This document shows positions 32,761 to 41,684 of a stretch of 64,000 nt of DNA, in pieces; positions within the stretch are counted from its first letter, which is position 1; the number at the start of each line of letters is the position of its first letter. Source of the stretch: Cognatiluteimonas weifangensis (lineage in GTDB: Bacteria; Pseudomonadota; Gammaproteobacteria; Xanthomonadales; Xanthomonadaceae); the NCBI RefSeq assembly GCF_003416885.1, contig NZ_QVPD01000005.1, positions 186,001-250,000 on the forward strand, in the 5' to 3' direction. A program made the translations under genes and the position numbers. The notes under the pieces are model-generated. The model was not told the DNA's origin. It made no database searches and saw only the letters and a list, made by a program, of their open reading frames with translations.

Positions 32761-34590
32761 ATGAATGCCATCGTCCTCGAGCGCACCGCGCTGCGCATCC
32801 GCGGTGCGGGCCTGCGCCGCGCGCTGATCGCCGGCGCCCGCCGGGTCATCGCCGACCGCGACACCCTCAACCGCATCAACGTGTTCCCGGTCGCCGACGG
32901 CGATACCGGCAGCAACCTGGCCTTCACCCTGGGCAGCGTGCTGACCGGCGCGCTGAGCCGCCGGGCGGGCGGCGTGGGCGAGCTGCTGCGGCGGGTGAGC
33001 GAGGATGCCATCGACGGCGGCCGCGGCAATTCCGGCGCGATCCTGGCGCAATTCCTCACCGGGGTCGCCGGCGAGATCGGCGGGCACGTGGCGGTCGCGC
33101 CCGCGCACCTGGCCAGGGCCGTGCGTGCCGGCGCGCATTCGGCGCGCCAGGCGGTGGCCGAGCCGCGCGAAGGCACCATCCTCAGCGTGATCGCCGCGTT
33201 CGCCGAGGCGCTGGAGCCGCACGAAGACGTGCTCGACGTGCGTGGCTGGTTCGCCGCGGCGCTGGTGCAGGCGCGGCGCGCGCTGGCACGCACGCCGCAG
33301 CAGCTGCCGGTGCTGCAGAAGGCGGGCGTGGTGGACGCCGGCGCACAGGGGTTCGTCGACCTGCTGGAAGGGATCGACGCGTTCCTGGCCGGCGGCGACA
33401 ACGCGATCGCGGCACCGCAGGTCGACGCCATGCCGGACGCCGAGGCCGATCTCGACGCGGCGCGCGCGCACGAGGAACTGCTCGACGCCGACCCGGCGCA
33501 CCGCTGGTGCAGCGAGTGCCTGCTGCTGGGTGCGGGCCTGGAGCCGGCGGCGCTGCGCACCGCGATCGCGCAGCTGGGCGCCTCGTGCGTGGTGGTCGCC
33601 GGCTCGCACGCGCGGCTGCGCGTGCATGCGCACGTCGCCGATCCGCAGGCGCTGTTCGCGCTGGCGGCGCGTTTCGGGCGGGTGGAGGCGACCAAGGCCG
33701 ACGACATGCGCGCGCAGGCGCGGACCGCGGCCGGCGCCGGCGGCGTGGCGGTGGTGACCGACAGCTCCGCCGACCTGCCCGAGGGCGTCGCCGAGGCGCT
33801 GAACATCCATGTGGTGCCGCTGCGGCTGAACTTCGGCGACCAGGATTACCTGGACAAGATCGGGCTGACGCCGGCGCAGTTCTACCGCAAGCTGCGCGAG
33901 GCGCCGGTGCTGCCGCGCACCAGCCAGCCGCCGCCGGGGGATTTCCGCCGCCAGTTCGAATTCCTGCTCTCGCATCACCCCGCGGTGGTGTACCTGGGCG
34001 TGGCGCGCGCGGTTTCGGGCACCATCCAGTCGGCCGAGACCGCGGCCCAGCGCGGCCATCCCGAGCGTACCTTCGTCTTCGATACCGCCAACGCCGCCGG
34101 CGGCCAGGCGTTGCTGGCGATCGCCGCCGCCGAGGCGGCCCAGCGCGGCGAGGATGCGGCCGCGATCCTCGCCCGGCTGCAGGCGCTGCGGCCGCGCACG
34201 CTGACCTTCGCGATGGCGCGCGACCTGGCCATGGCGGTGCGCGGCGGGCGGCTGCCGGCCTGGGGCAAGCCGCTGGTGCAGGCGCTGCGGCTGACCCCGA
34301 TCGCCCGGCTCAAGGGCAGCGGCAAGCTGGGCCTGGTCGGCGGGCTGTTCGGCTCGCGGCGGGTCCCGGAGCGGTTCGCGCGTTACGTGGCCCGGCGCGT
34401 GGATCGCGGCCGGCGCTGGCGCGTGGTCGTGGGCCATTGCGACGCCGCCGCCGACGGCGAGGCGCTACTGCGCAGCGTGCGCGGGTTGCTGGACTGCGCG
34501 CAGGCGTGGCTGGTGGAAACCGGTCCGGCGATCGGCGCGCACGCCGGGCCGGGTACGCTGGTGCTCAGTCTGCAGCCGGCGGACATCTGA
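32761..34590 (+). CDS. One-chain fatty acid kinase: FakA (DhaL/DAK2) fused to DegV (FakB)
   Basis: 609 aa. Residues 1-210: DhaL/DAK2 ATP-binding domain (VFPVADGDTGSN, DGGRGNSGAILAQF, GVVDAGAQGFVDLL). About 235-325: the FakA middle domain (WCSECLLLGAGLE ... VHAHVADPQALF). About 330-605: DegV/FakB fatty-acid-binding domain (VAVVTDSSADLPEGV, NFGDQDYLDK, PRTSQPPPGDF). In Gram-positives FakA phosphorylates a fatty acid held by a separate FakB; here both are in one chain. The product, acyl-phosphate, is the substrate of PlsY, encoded 79 bases downstream. Confidence 0.9.
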   Translation: MNAIVLERTALRIRGAGLRRALIAGARRVIADRDTLNRINVFPVADGDTGSNLAFTLGSVLTGALSRRAGGVGELLRRVSEDAIDGGRGNSGAILAQFLTGVAGEIGGHVAVAPAHLARAVRAGAHSARQAVAEPREGTILSVIAAFAEALEPHEDVLDVRGWFAAALVQARRALARTPQQLPVLQKAGVVDAGAQGFVDLLEGIDAFLAGGDNAIAAPQVDAMPDAEADLDAARAHEELLDADPAHRWCSECLLLGAGLEPAALRTAIAQLGASCVVVAGSHARLRVHAHVADPQALFALAARFGRVEATKADDMRAQARTAAGAGGVAVVTDSSADLPEGVAEALNIHVVPLRLNFGDQDYLDKIGLTPAQFYRKLREAPVLPRTSQPPPGDFRRQFEFLLSHHPAVVYLGVARAVSGTIQSAETAAQRGHPERTFVFDTANAAGGQALLAIAAAEAAQRGEDAAAILARLQALRPRTLTFAMARDLAMAVRGGRLPAWGKPLVQALRLTPIARLKGSGKLGLVGGLFGSRRVPERFARYVARRVDRGRRWRVVVGHCDAAADGEALLRSVRGLLDCAQAWLVETGPAIGAHAGPGTLVLSLQPADI

Positions 34591-34669
34591 GCGCGCGCGG
34601 CGACATCGTAGCGCGCCCGGGTGCGGACGACCCGCGCACGCCGGGCTGGGCATTCCTGGAGACCTGCCC

Positions 34670-35296
34670 GTGAATTTCGCTTTGGTGCTGCTCGCGTATC
34701 TGCTCGGTTCGCTGTCGGGCAGCCTGCTGCTGGGCCGGTTGCGCGGCGTGGACATCCGCACGCTGGGCAGCGGCAATGCCGGTGGCAGCAACGCGTTGCG
34801 CACCCAGGGTGCGTGGTTCGCGCTGGGGACGGTGATCGTGGACGTCGGCAAGGGCGCGTTGGCCGCGTGGCTGGCGCTGCGCCTGCTGCCGCCCGCCGCA
34901 TCTTCGGCGTGGCTGTATGCCTGCGCGCTGGCCGCAGTGGCGGGGCACGTGTGGCCGCTGTTCCACGGCTTTCGCGGCGGCAAGGGCGCGGCGACGCTGG
35001 CCGGCACGCTGGCCGTGGTCTGGCCGGGCGCGTTGGCGCTGGTGCTGGCGGTGTGGCTGCTGAGCTTGGCCGTCGGCGGCTACGCGAGCGTGTCCACGCT
35101 GTTGGCCGGACTGGCGCTGGCGCTGCTGGCGTTGCTGAGCGGGGCCGAATGGCCGCGGCTGGCGTTCGCCGTGGCGGCTGCGGCGCTGTTGCTGTACACG
35201 CACCGCGCCAACCTGGCGCGCCTGCGTGCGGGCAGCGAGTCGCGCTTCGAACGGGCCCGCGTGCTCGGGCGCTGGTGGGCGCGCCGCGGCGATTGA
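34670..35296 (+). CDS. plsY: Glycerol-3-phosphate acyltransferase PlsY
   Basis: 208 aa from GTG 34670 with GGAG upstream. Multi-pass membrane enzyme with the three PlsY motifs: motif 1 GSGNAGGSNALR (about 31-42), motif 2 GHVWPLFHGFRGGKGAAT (about 92-109) and motif 3 HRANLARL. It uses acyl-phosphate to acylate glycerol-3-phosphate, the first step of phospholipid synthesis. Its place directly after the fatty-acid kinase gene suggests a route from free fatty acids to phospholipid. Confidence 0.93.
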   Translation: MNFALVLLAYLLGSLSGSLLLGRLRGVDIRTLGSGNAGGSNALRTQGAWFALGTVIVDVGKGALAAWLALRLLPPAASSAWLYACALAAVAGHVWPLFHGFRGGKGAATLAGTLAVVWPGALALVLAVWLLSLAVGGYASVSTLLAGLALALLALLSGAEWPRLAFAVAAAALLLYTHRANLARLRAGSESRFERARVLGRWWARRGD

Positions 35297-35386
35297 GCCG
35301 GCGGCACCGGTTGCGGGAATTGCGTCAGGTCCGCGCGCCTGCCGCCCCGCAACCGTGCGGAACGGCAGGCGCCGACCCTCCCAGGG

Positions 35387-37111
35387 TTAGGCCGTCTGCC
35401 CGAGCGCGTAGGCGCCGGCGTCGGCTGCGGGCGCGGGCTCCTGCGCCCGCGCGCCCATCGATGCCAGGAAACGCCAGACGAACAGCAGGGTCACCAGCAG
35501 CAGGCCGGGGTAGCCGATCGAGGCCAGCAGGTAGGGCAGGGTCGGGTTGCCGGCCTGCACGCTGGCCAGGTTGAAGCTGAGCAGGCCGAAGGTGATGACC
35601 GCGCCGAAGAACCACATGCCCAGCAGCCACAGGCCGGTCTCGTAACCGGTGAGGTAGCGGCTCCAGCCGGTCACCGCCTGCACCCCGTTGGCGGGCGCGT
35701 GCGGATCGGCGTAGCTCGCGGCGGCCGGCGTGGCGGCCTCGGACGGCACGCGGTGGCCCAGGGTGATCAGGTCGTACACGATCAGGCCCGTGCCGACCAG
35801 GAACACGGTACCGAACACCGGCACCAGCGCCTTGAAGAAGCCCATCGCCGGATAGATGTCGCCGCCGAACCAGTCCAGCCCCAGGGTGCGGTAGGCGAAC
35901 ACCTGCATGGTGCCGCCCAGGGCGAAGGCGAACGACATCCCCAGCATGCCGACGAACACCAGCCAGAACGCCAGCCGGCCCAGCCGCTCGTCGTAGCCTT
36001 GCAGGTTGCGCATCAGCGGCACCGCGTAGTACGCCGAGGCGATCCCGAGCATGCCGAAGGTGCCGAACAGCGCCAGGTGCGCGTGGCTCGGCGTGACCCA
36101 GGTGCCGTGCGACCAGACGTTGGTCAGGGCGAAGGTCATGGTGAAGCCGAGGATGCCGGCGCCGACCTGTTCGAGCACCACCGAGCCGAGGATGAAGTAG
36201 AACGCCGGGGCGTTCTTCAGCGGCCTGCGGTCGTGGTGCGCGTCCAGGTAGATGTGCCAGAAGCAGAAGATCAGCGGCAGCGGTTCCAGCGCGCTGAACA
36301 GCGAGCCCCAGAACTGCCAGAACTCCGGCGTGCCGATCCAGAAGTAGTGGTGCGCGTTGCCGATCAGGCCCGACAGCCACACCAGCGAGATGCCCCAGAA
36401 CACCGCGTAGCCGACGCTCTTGACCTTGGCGTCGAACATCAGCACCAGCAGGAAGCCGACCAGACTGATGTGGATCACTTCCCACACGCCCTCGACCCAG
36501 TAGTGGACCACGTACCAGCGGAAGTACTCGCTGACGTCCTGACGCTCGATGAAGAACAGGCCGAAGATCCACACCAGGGTGAGCGCGATCACGCCCAGCG
36601 CCAAGCCCCAGTGGATCTCGTTCCACTCCTTGCGCGGCGGGAAGGTCTTGAGCACCACGTAGGTCAGGATCGAGAAGCCGATCAGGATCACCACGTCGGC
36701 GGCGCGGCCGGCCTCCAGGTACTCGAGCCCTTCATGGAACCACGGCTGCCCCAGCCACCAGCCGGCGATGCCGAAGCGTGCCAGGAACTGCGTCGCGACG
36801 TTCCAGATCACCACCGCCAGCAACGCGTAGAACAGGAACTTGATCAGTCCCGGCGCGGCCAGCTCGCGCTTGGACAGCAACGGCCCGACGAACAGGATGG
36901 TGCCGATGAACCCCGACAGGATCCACAGGATGCCGAGGTTGAGGTGCTCGGTGCGGGCGACGTTGAAGTTGAGCTTGCCGGCCAGCAGCGCCGGGTCGAC
37001 GTGCTGCAGCGACAGGAGCAGGCCGAACACGACCTGGACGAAGAACAGCACCAGCATCAGCATGAAGAAGCGCATGCTCAGGCGCTGGGTTTGGTACTGG
37101 ATCTGGATCAT
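35387..37111 (-). CDS. norB: NorB-like nitric oxide reductase catalytic subunit (heme-copper oxidase superfamily)
   Basis: 574 aa, about 100 longer than typical NorB, with about 14 hydrophobic helices by eye instead of 12; the extra two are at the C terminus. Metal-site residues of NO reductases are present: HYWVEGVWE (about 195; His plus the Glu near FeB), GNAHHYFWIG (two His), and VTPSHAHLALFGTFGM (heme His pair), plus an EHLNLG His in helix 2. No Tyr-His crosslink motif of oxygen-reducing oxidases is seen. It would reduce NO to N2O in the inner membrane using electrons from the cytochrome c subunit. Start codon overlaps the norC stop (ATGA). Confidence 0.85.
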   Translation of the reverse strand: MIQIQYQTQRLSMRFFMLMLVLFFVQVVFGLLLSLQHVDPALLAGKLNFNVARTEHLNLGILWILSGFIGTILFVGPLLSKRELAAPGLIKFLFYALLAVVIWNVATQFLARFGIAGWWLGQPWFHEGLEYLEAGRAADVVILIGFSILTYVVLKTFPPRKEWNEIHWGLALGVIALTLVWIFGLFFIERQDVSEYFRWYVVHYWVEGVWEVIHISLVGFLLVLMFDAKVKSVGYAVFWGISLVWLSGLIGNAHHYFWIGTPEFWQFWGSLFSALEPLPLIFCFWHIYLDAHHDRRPLKNAPAFYFILGSVVLEQVGAGILGFTMTFALTNVWSHGTWVTPSHAHLALFGTFGMLGIASAYYAVPLMRNLQGYDERLGRLAFWLVFVGMLGMSFAFALGGTMQVFAYRTLGLDWFGGDIYPAMGFFKALVPVFGTVFLVGTGLIVYDLITLGHRVPSEAATPAAASYADPHAPANGVQAVTGWSRYLTGYETGLWLLGMWFFGAVITFGLLSFNLASVQAGNPTLPYLLASIGYPGLLLVTLLFVWRFLASMGARAQEPAPAADAGAYALGQTA

Positions 37112-38076
37112 TGCCCGTCTCCCGACAGAGTGCGGATGTAGGCGACGATGGCGTCGACCTGGTCGTCCTTGAGCATGGTGGCGTAGGACGGCATGGTGCC
37201 GGCGACGTGGCCGGCGACGATCTTGGCGTCGGGCTGGCGGATCGACTCTGCCAGGAAGGCGTCGTCGGCCAGCACGCTGCTGCCGTCGGTCAGGGCCACC
37301 TGCGAGCCGTACAGGCCGCCCCAGCCCGGACCGACCAGCTTGGAGCGGTCGAGCGCATGGCAGGAGGTGCAGGCGTATTCCTTCACGATCTCCGCGCCTT
37401 GCGCGGCCGGATCGGCGCTTGCGACCGACGCGGCGGCGGCCGGTGCCTCGGCGGCACTGGCGCTGGCGATGCCCGGGATCGGCTTGGCCAGCGGCGATTT
37501 CAGGCCATCGACCTTGGGCTTGGGCGGCCAGCCCTCGGTATTCATCTCCGAGGTGTACTTGAAGAACGCGATCAGCTGGCCGACCTGTTCGCTGGTGAGC
37601 GGCAGGTTGGGCATGAAGGTCGTGCCGCCGCCACGGCGCTGGATGCGCTCGGCCGCGCCGGGATAGCGCTTGAGGTATGCGTCCAGGTCGCCGGTGCCGC
37701 TGGCGGCGATCTGCTCGGGCTTCTGCAGATGGACCTGCAGGGCCGGGCCGGTCGGCCAGCCGCCGGCCGACGGCAGGAACGCCGCCAGCCACGCCGGACC
37801 CGCCTGCTCGTAGACGTTGGTCAGATCCGGGCCCAGGTAGGCGCCGTTGCCCAGCAGGGTGTGGCAGCCCATGCAGTTATAGGCCTGGAACACGCGTTTG
37901 CCCTGCACCGCGTCGTAGGAGCCGTAGGTCACGGCGTCGGGCACGACCTGGTTGCGCGACTTCAGGAACGAGGCCGCGGACAGCAGGATGAAGATGATCG
38001 CCATGGCGCCGAGGGCGCCGAACGCCATGCGGCGCTTGTGCCCTTCCTCGCAAGGCTTGCCGGGTCCGCAGCTCAT
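37108..38076 (-). CDS. norC: NorC-like cytochrome c subunit with a second heme c domain
   Basis: 322 aa from ATG at 38076. One membrane anchor (about 16-38), a NorC-type heme domain with CMGCH (about 67) and the family pattern GAYLGPDLTNVYEQAGPAWL, an Ala/Pro-rich linker (about 195-220), then a second cytochrome c domain with CTSCH (about 236) and ending MPSYATMLKDDQVDAIVAYI, which resembles the heme domain of caa3-type oxidase subunit II. Normal NorC (about 150 aa) has only the first heme. Stop overlaps the norB start and start overlaps the stop of the small upstream gene, so the three are translationally coupled. Confidence 0.87.
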   Translation of the reverse strand: MSCGPGKPCEEGHKRRMAFGALGAMAIIFILLSAASFLKSRNQVVPDAVTYGSYDAVQGKRVFQAYNCMGCHTLLGNGAYLGPDLTNVYEQAGPAWLAAFLPSAGGWPTGPALQVHLQKPEQIAASGTGDLDAYLKRYPGAAERIQRRGGGTTFMPNLPLTSEQVGQLIAFFKYTSEMNTEGWPPKPKVDGLKSPLAKPIPGIASASAAEAPAAAASVASADPAAQGAEIVKEYACTSCHALDRSKLVGPGWGGLYGSQVALTDGSSVLADDAFLAESIRQPDAKIVAGHVAGTMPSYATMLKDDQVDAIVAYIRTLSGDGQ

Positions 38077-38342
38077 GGCCGTCCCTCCGTACCGTTGCCG
38101 GAAGCCCGGGCCTGGGCCGCTTCCGCGTGCTCGAGCGCGTCGTGCTCGAACAGGGTGTGGATAGCGACCATGAAGGCGTAGAAGACGTACACCGACAGCG
38201 CGAAGCCGACGACGAAGTAGACGCCCCACAGCAGACGCGACTCGGGCCAATACTGGAAATCCCGCCAATAAGGCCAGGACAACAGCAAGGCGACCGTGCT
38301 GGCCACGATCGAGAGAACCAAGTCTATGGTGCGTTTTCGCAT
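38073..38342 (-). CDS. Small membrane subunit encoded first in the nor-type operon
   Basis: 89 aa from ATG at 38342 (GGGGAT eight bases upstream). An upstream in-frame start at 38420 is excluded if transcription begins at the position predicted from the FNR box (38412). Two transmembrane helices (about 6-24 and 40-62), a short acidic/polar tail. No family recognised. It overlaps norC by four bases (ATGA), so it is probably a third subunit or assembly factor of the NO reductase complex. Confidence 0.75.
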   Translation of the reverse strand: MRKRTIDLVLSIVASTVALLLSWPYWRDFQYWPESRLLWGVYFVVGFALSVYVFYAFMVAIHTLFEHDALEHAEAAQARASGNGTEGRP

Positions 38343-38418
38343 GCCGAATCCCCGTGAGAAAAGCTGCCCGTACGTCGATTGCCGCCCCGGATTCCGGGAC
38401 GTGCAAGACCCCCACGAC

Positions 38419-38424
38419 AAATTA
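38419..38424 (-). promoter_or_regulatory. Predicted -10 of the nor-type operon
   Basis: TAATTT read on the minus strand, in an AT-rich island. It lies 29.5 bases from the centre of FNR box G, the class II spacing. Confidence 0.5.
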
Positions 38425-38446
38425 CGGCGTCGCCGCGCCGGGAGGC

Positions 38447-38460
38447 TTGACTTGAGTCAA
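38447..38460 (-). promoter_or_regulatory. FNR/ANR box G upstream of the nor-type operon
   Basis: TTGACTTGAGTCAA, a symmetric TTGAC-N4-GTCAA box centred at 38453.5. With the -10 at 38419-38424 it forms a class II FNR promoter, with transcription starting near 38412, 70 bases before ATG 38342. NO reductase operons are classic targets of FNR/ANR/DNR-type regulators. Confidence 0.65.
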
Positions 38461-38609
38461 GCGCATGCGGGATGCATGCAGTCCGCGGCCACATGCGCGG
38501 TCGATAGGCCGTGCGAAGGGCCTGCGTCTGCGTGCAAGGAGTGGCCGCAACGGTCGGTGCGCGGCGCGGTATCCCCCCAACCCAGCGGGGCGTGCGGATG
38601 CGGCGACCG

Positions 38610-39839
38610 TTACCCGCGCGCGGCACGGCCCCGCTGCCGTCGCGCATGCGCGAGCAGCGTCAGCGTCGCGATCGCCGCGAAGCCGGCGCCGGCAAGGAAC
38701 GTGGCGCGCGAGCCGAACGCATCCCACAGGCCGCCGGCCAGCACGCTTGCCGCCAGCAGCGCCAGGCCGCCGATCAGGTTGAACACGCCGAATGCGGTGC
38801 CGCGCAGGTCGGCCGGCGCCGCGTCGGCGATCAGGGTCGCCAGCAGGCCCTGGGTCATGCCCATGTGCAGTCCCCACAGCAACACGCCCAGTGCCAGCCC
38901 GCCAAGGCCGTGCAGCAGCGCGAGCGCCAGGTCGGACAGCACCAGCACTGCCACGCCCCACGCCAGCAGCCGGGTGCGGTCGACGCGGTCGGCCAGCACC
39001 CCGACCGGATACGACGAGAACGCATAGACCAGGTTCAACCCCACCAGCACCAGCGGGATCAGCGCCAGCGCCAGCCCGAGCTCTTGTGCGCGCAGCACCA
39101 GGAACGCCTCGCTGAAGCGCGCCAGGGTGAACAGCGCGGCGATCGCCACCACGCCCCAGTACCGCGGCGGCAATCGCGCCAGGTCGGCGCGCGACAGTGG
39201 TGTGCGCACGCGGCGGCCGTCTCCGCGCTCGGCGACGTCGTGCACGCCGAACACCACCAGCGCGAACGCGGCGAACGCGGGCAGCACCGCGCACCAGAAC
39301 ACCAGCGGAATGTCGTCGGCCGTCAGCCACATCAACCCGATCGCCAGCGCCGGGCCGAGGAACGCGCCGGCGGTGTCGAGCGCCTGGCGCAGGCCGAACG
39401 CGGCGCCGCGCAATCCGGCCGGGGCGAGGTCGGCGATCAGCGCATCGCGCGGTGCGCCGCGGATGCCCTTGCCGATGCGGTCGACGAAACGCGCAGCGAC
39501 CACCCAGCCGACCGTGGTCGCCAGCGGGAACACCGGCTTGGTGAACGCCGCCAGCCCGTAGCCGATCGCCACCAGCAGCTTGCGCCGCCGCAGCCAGTCC
39601 GACAGCGCGCCGGAGAACACCTTGACGATCGATGCGGTGGCCTCGGCGATGCCCTCGATGAAGCCCACCGCCAGGGCCGACGCCCCGAGCGTGGTGACCA
39701 GATAGACCGGCAGCAGCGCGTGGATCATCTCCGAGGAGGTGTCCATCAGCAGCGACACGAACCCCAGCGCCCAGATCCCCGGCGGGATCCGCCGCCACGC
39801 CGAAGGGGTGCCGGGAGCGGTATGGTCGGCCTTGCCCAT
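38610..39839 (-). CDS. MFS transporter
   Basis: 409 aa, ATG at 39839 with GGGAG upstream. Twelve hydrophobic helices in two halves; the loop after helix 2 has the MFS motif A variant GALSDWLRRRK, and the loop between helices 4 and 5 has DRIGKGIRGAPRDALI, typical of the DHA1-like/YajR-like subgroup of uncharacterised transporters. Substrate unknown. The nor-type operon is divergent and upstream genes are unrelated. Confidence 0.88.
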   Translation of the reverse strand: MGKADHTAPGTPSAWRRIPPGIWALGFVSLLMDTSSEMIHALLPVYLVTTLGASALAVGFIEGIAEATASIVKVFSGALSDWLRRRKLLVAIGYGLAAFTKPVFPLATTVGWVVAARFVDRIGKGIRGAPRDALIADLAPAGLRGAAFGLRQALDTAGAFLGPALAIGLMWLTADDIPLVFWCAVLPAFAAFALVVFGVHDVAERGDGRRVRTPLSRADLARLPPRYWGVVAIAALFTLARFSEAFLVLRAQELGLALALIPLVLVGLNLVYAFSSYPVGVLADRVDRTRLLAWGVAVLVLSDLALALLHGLGGLALGVLLWGLHMGMTQGLLATLIADAAPADLRGTAFGVFNLIGGLALLAASVLAGGLWDAFGSRATFLAGAGFAAIATLTLLAHARRQRGRAARG

Positions 39840-40131
39840 CGAGTCTCCCGGTCGGGATCAAGTGGCACCGCAGCGATGGCGCCGCGACGCTCGTCCGCGA
39901 TCGGTCGTCGCAGGCCTGCGCGACGATACTCCGCCCCGGGAGCGTGCGCTGTGGATGCGGCCGCGCGCTCCCGAGCGATCCCCGCCGATCCGGGGCGCGT
40001 TGCCGGCGGCGAGCCGGGCAGTGCGGAGCCTGGCGCGGGCCGGAAGCGGACCTGTCCGTACGGGCGGCGGAGAGGGCGGCGCAGGCAAGCGGCGCGCTTG
40101 ATCGCCAAGGCCCGCTCTGCGGCGGCGCCGC
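39840..40131. other. Intergenic region, 292 bp
   Basis: No gene, promoter or terminator could be supported. The sequence is G+C-rich with open frames on several strands that look like artefacts. Confidence 0.4.
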
Positions 40132-41082
40132 TCAGCCGAAGTGTTCGGTCCTGACCGCCTTGGCTTCGGGCTGCATGAAATATTCGTGCAGGTATTTCTC
40201 GCCCTTGTCGCAGAACGCGGTGACCACGGTGCGCAGTTCGGGGAAGCGCTCGCGCACGCGCCGGGCGGCGAGCAGGTGGGCGCCGGAGCTGGGGCCGCAG
40301 AACAGGCCGTGGCGGCGTGCCAGCTGCCGCATCGCCGCGACCGCGTCCTCGCTGGACACGCTGAGGAAGTCGTCCACCAGTTCCGCATGGCGCTGGAAGA
40401 TGCCGGGCACGAAGCCGTCGGAGATGCCTTCGATGGTATGGGTGGCGATCTCGCCGCACAGGATGGTGCGCGATTCGCCCGGCTCCATCGCGAACAGCCG
40501 CACCTGCGGGTTGACCGCGCGGAACGCCTGGCCGACCCCGATCAGGGTGCCGCCGGTGCCCACGCCCAGCACCAGCGCATCGGGCAGCCGGCCGTCGGGC
40601 AGTTGCGCCAGGATCTCCGGGCCCAGCACCAGCCGGTTTTCCTCGACGTTGACCTCGGACTCGAACTGGCTCGGGCAGAAGAAGCCGGGCTGGCGGCCCA
40701 GTTCGCGCGCGCGCTGCAGCGCCTGGTCGACGTGGAAGTTGCCGCAGAATTCGACTTCCGCCCCGTAGGCGCGCGAGATCGCCACGCGCTCGCTGGACAG
40801 GCCTTCGGGCATCACCACCCGCATGCGGTAGCCCTTGACCGCAGCCACCAGCGCCAGCGCGTTGCCGGTGTTGCCGCTGGTGGCTTCGACGATGGTGTCG
40901 CCGGGCTTGAGCAGGCCGTCGCGCTCGGCGCGCTCGATCATGTATTTGGCGATGCGCGCCTTGATCGAGCCCGACGGGTTGAGGAATTCGAGCTTGGCGA
41001 AGACGCCCTCGACCTCGACCAGCGGGGTGTCGCCGATCGCATCGAGGATGTCGGCGGAAACGCCGGTGTAGCGGATCGACAC
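40132..41082 (-). CDS. PLP-dependent cysteine synthase family protein
   Basis: 316 aa from GTG at 41082 (AGGAG eight bases upstream). Fold-type II PLP enzyme: Schiff-base Lys in NPSGSIKARIAKYM (about 42), the cofactor-phosphate loop GVGTGGTLIGVG (about 174) and the substrate loop TSGNTGNALAL (about 67). Closest in style to O-acetylserine sulfhydrylases or cystathionine beta-synthase-like enzymes. It would make cysteine from an activated serine and sulfide or thiosulfate. It starts 20 bases after the AhpD-like gene, forming an operon. Confidence 0.88.
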   Translation of the reverse strand: MSIRYTGVSADILDAIGDTPLVEVEGVFAKLEFLNPSGSIKARIAKYMIERAERDGLLKPGDTIVEATSGNTGNALALVAAVKGYRMRVVMPEGLSSERVAISRAYGAEVEFCGNFHVDQALQRARELGRQPGFFCPSQFESEVNVEENRLVLGPEILAQLPDGRLPDALVLGVGTGGTLIGVGQAFRAVNPQVRLFAMEPGESRTILCGEIATHTIEGISDGFVPGIFQRHAELVDDFLSVSSEDAVAAMRQLARRHGLFCGPSSGAHLLAARRVRERFPELRTVVTAFCDKGEKYLHEYFMQPEAKAVRTEHFG

Positions 41083-41102
41083 GGTGCTGCGCTCCTGCCG
41101 GT

Positions 41103-41450
41103 TCAGCCGGCCTGCTGCTCGTGCGCGTGCTGCATCACGTCCAGCGCCAGCGCCGAGTGCGCGTAGGCGCCGCCGGCGCGCATTTCCGCGGCGACCCAGA
41201 TCGCTTCCATGATCTGCTGCTCGCTGGCGCCATGCTTGAGCGCCGCGGCGGTGTGGCCCTTGATGCAGTACGGGCACTGGGTCACGTGCGCCACCGCCAC
41301 CGCGATCAGCTGCTTGGTCACGCCCGGCAGCGCGCCGTCGGCGAACACCGCGGCGCTGAACGCCTTGAACGCCTGCAGCGGTTCCGGCGCCAGTTCGCGG
41401 CGCTTGTGCGCCAGTGCGGCCGTGGCCTGCGGATAGAGCGACGAATCCAT
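41103..41450 (-). CDS. AhpD-like/carboxymuconolactone decarboxylase family protein
   Basis: 115 aa with strong GAGGAGG upstream. The AhpD-type core motif is CPYCIKGHTAAALKHG (about 58-73), with the CxxC plus downstream His that give alkylhydroperoxidase activity in AhpD. Helical throughout. In operon with the cysteine synthase-like gene, so a thiol/peroxide link is likely. An FNR-type box (41556-41569) lies upstream. Confidence 0.88.
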   Translation of the reverse strand: MDSSLYPQATAALAHKRRELAPEPLQAFKAFSAAVFADGALPGVTKQLIAVAVAHVTQCPYCIKGHTAAALKHGASEQQIMEAIWVAAEMRAGGAYAHSALALDVMQHAHEQQAG

Positions 41451-41555
41451 GGATGCCTCCTCGGGTGCTTCGGGCCGGCGGTCGCGCGGCGGAACGGCGC
41501 GGATGCGCGGGCAACGGCCCGCTCACCAGCGTGCGGCAGCGAGGCCGCGGACGCG

Positions 41556-41569
41556 CTGACCCAGATCAA
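41556..41569 (-). promoter_or_regulatory. FNR/ANR box B upstream of the AhpD-cysteine synthase pair
   Basis: CTGACCCAGATCAA, two bases from the consensus. It lies 106 bases upstream of the AhpD-like start; the class II -10 position reads CACGCT, which is poor. It could instead serve the plus-strand gene at 41770 together with box C. Confidence 0.4.
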
Positions 41570-41684
41570 GCGGCGATGCGGCCGATGCTGCGCGTTCTGC
41601 CGTGGCACCACCGCCCGCCCATGCTACGCGGTTTTCTCGTCGGGCTCGAAGCGCATGACGCGACTTGCGACGCAGCTCCGACGC

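Noticed and set aside
37085..37111. TGGATCTGGATCA as an FNR box before norB
   Set aside because: It lies at the norC/norB junction in coding sequence and lacks the left half-site.
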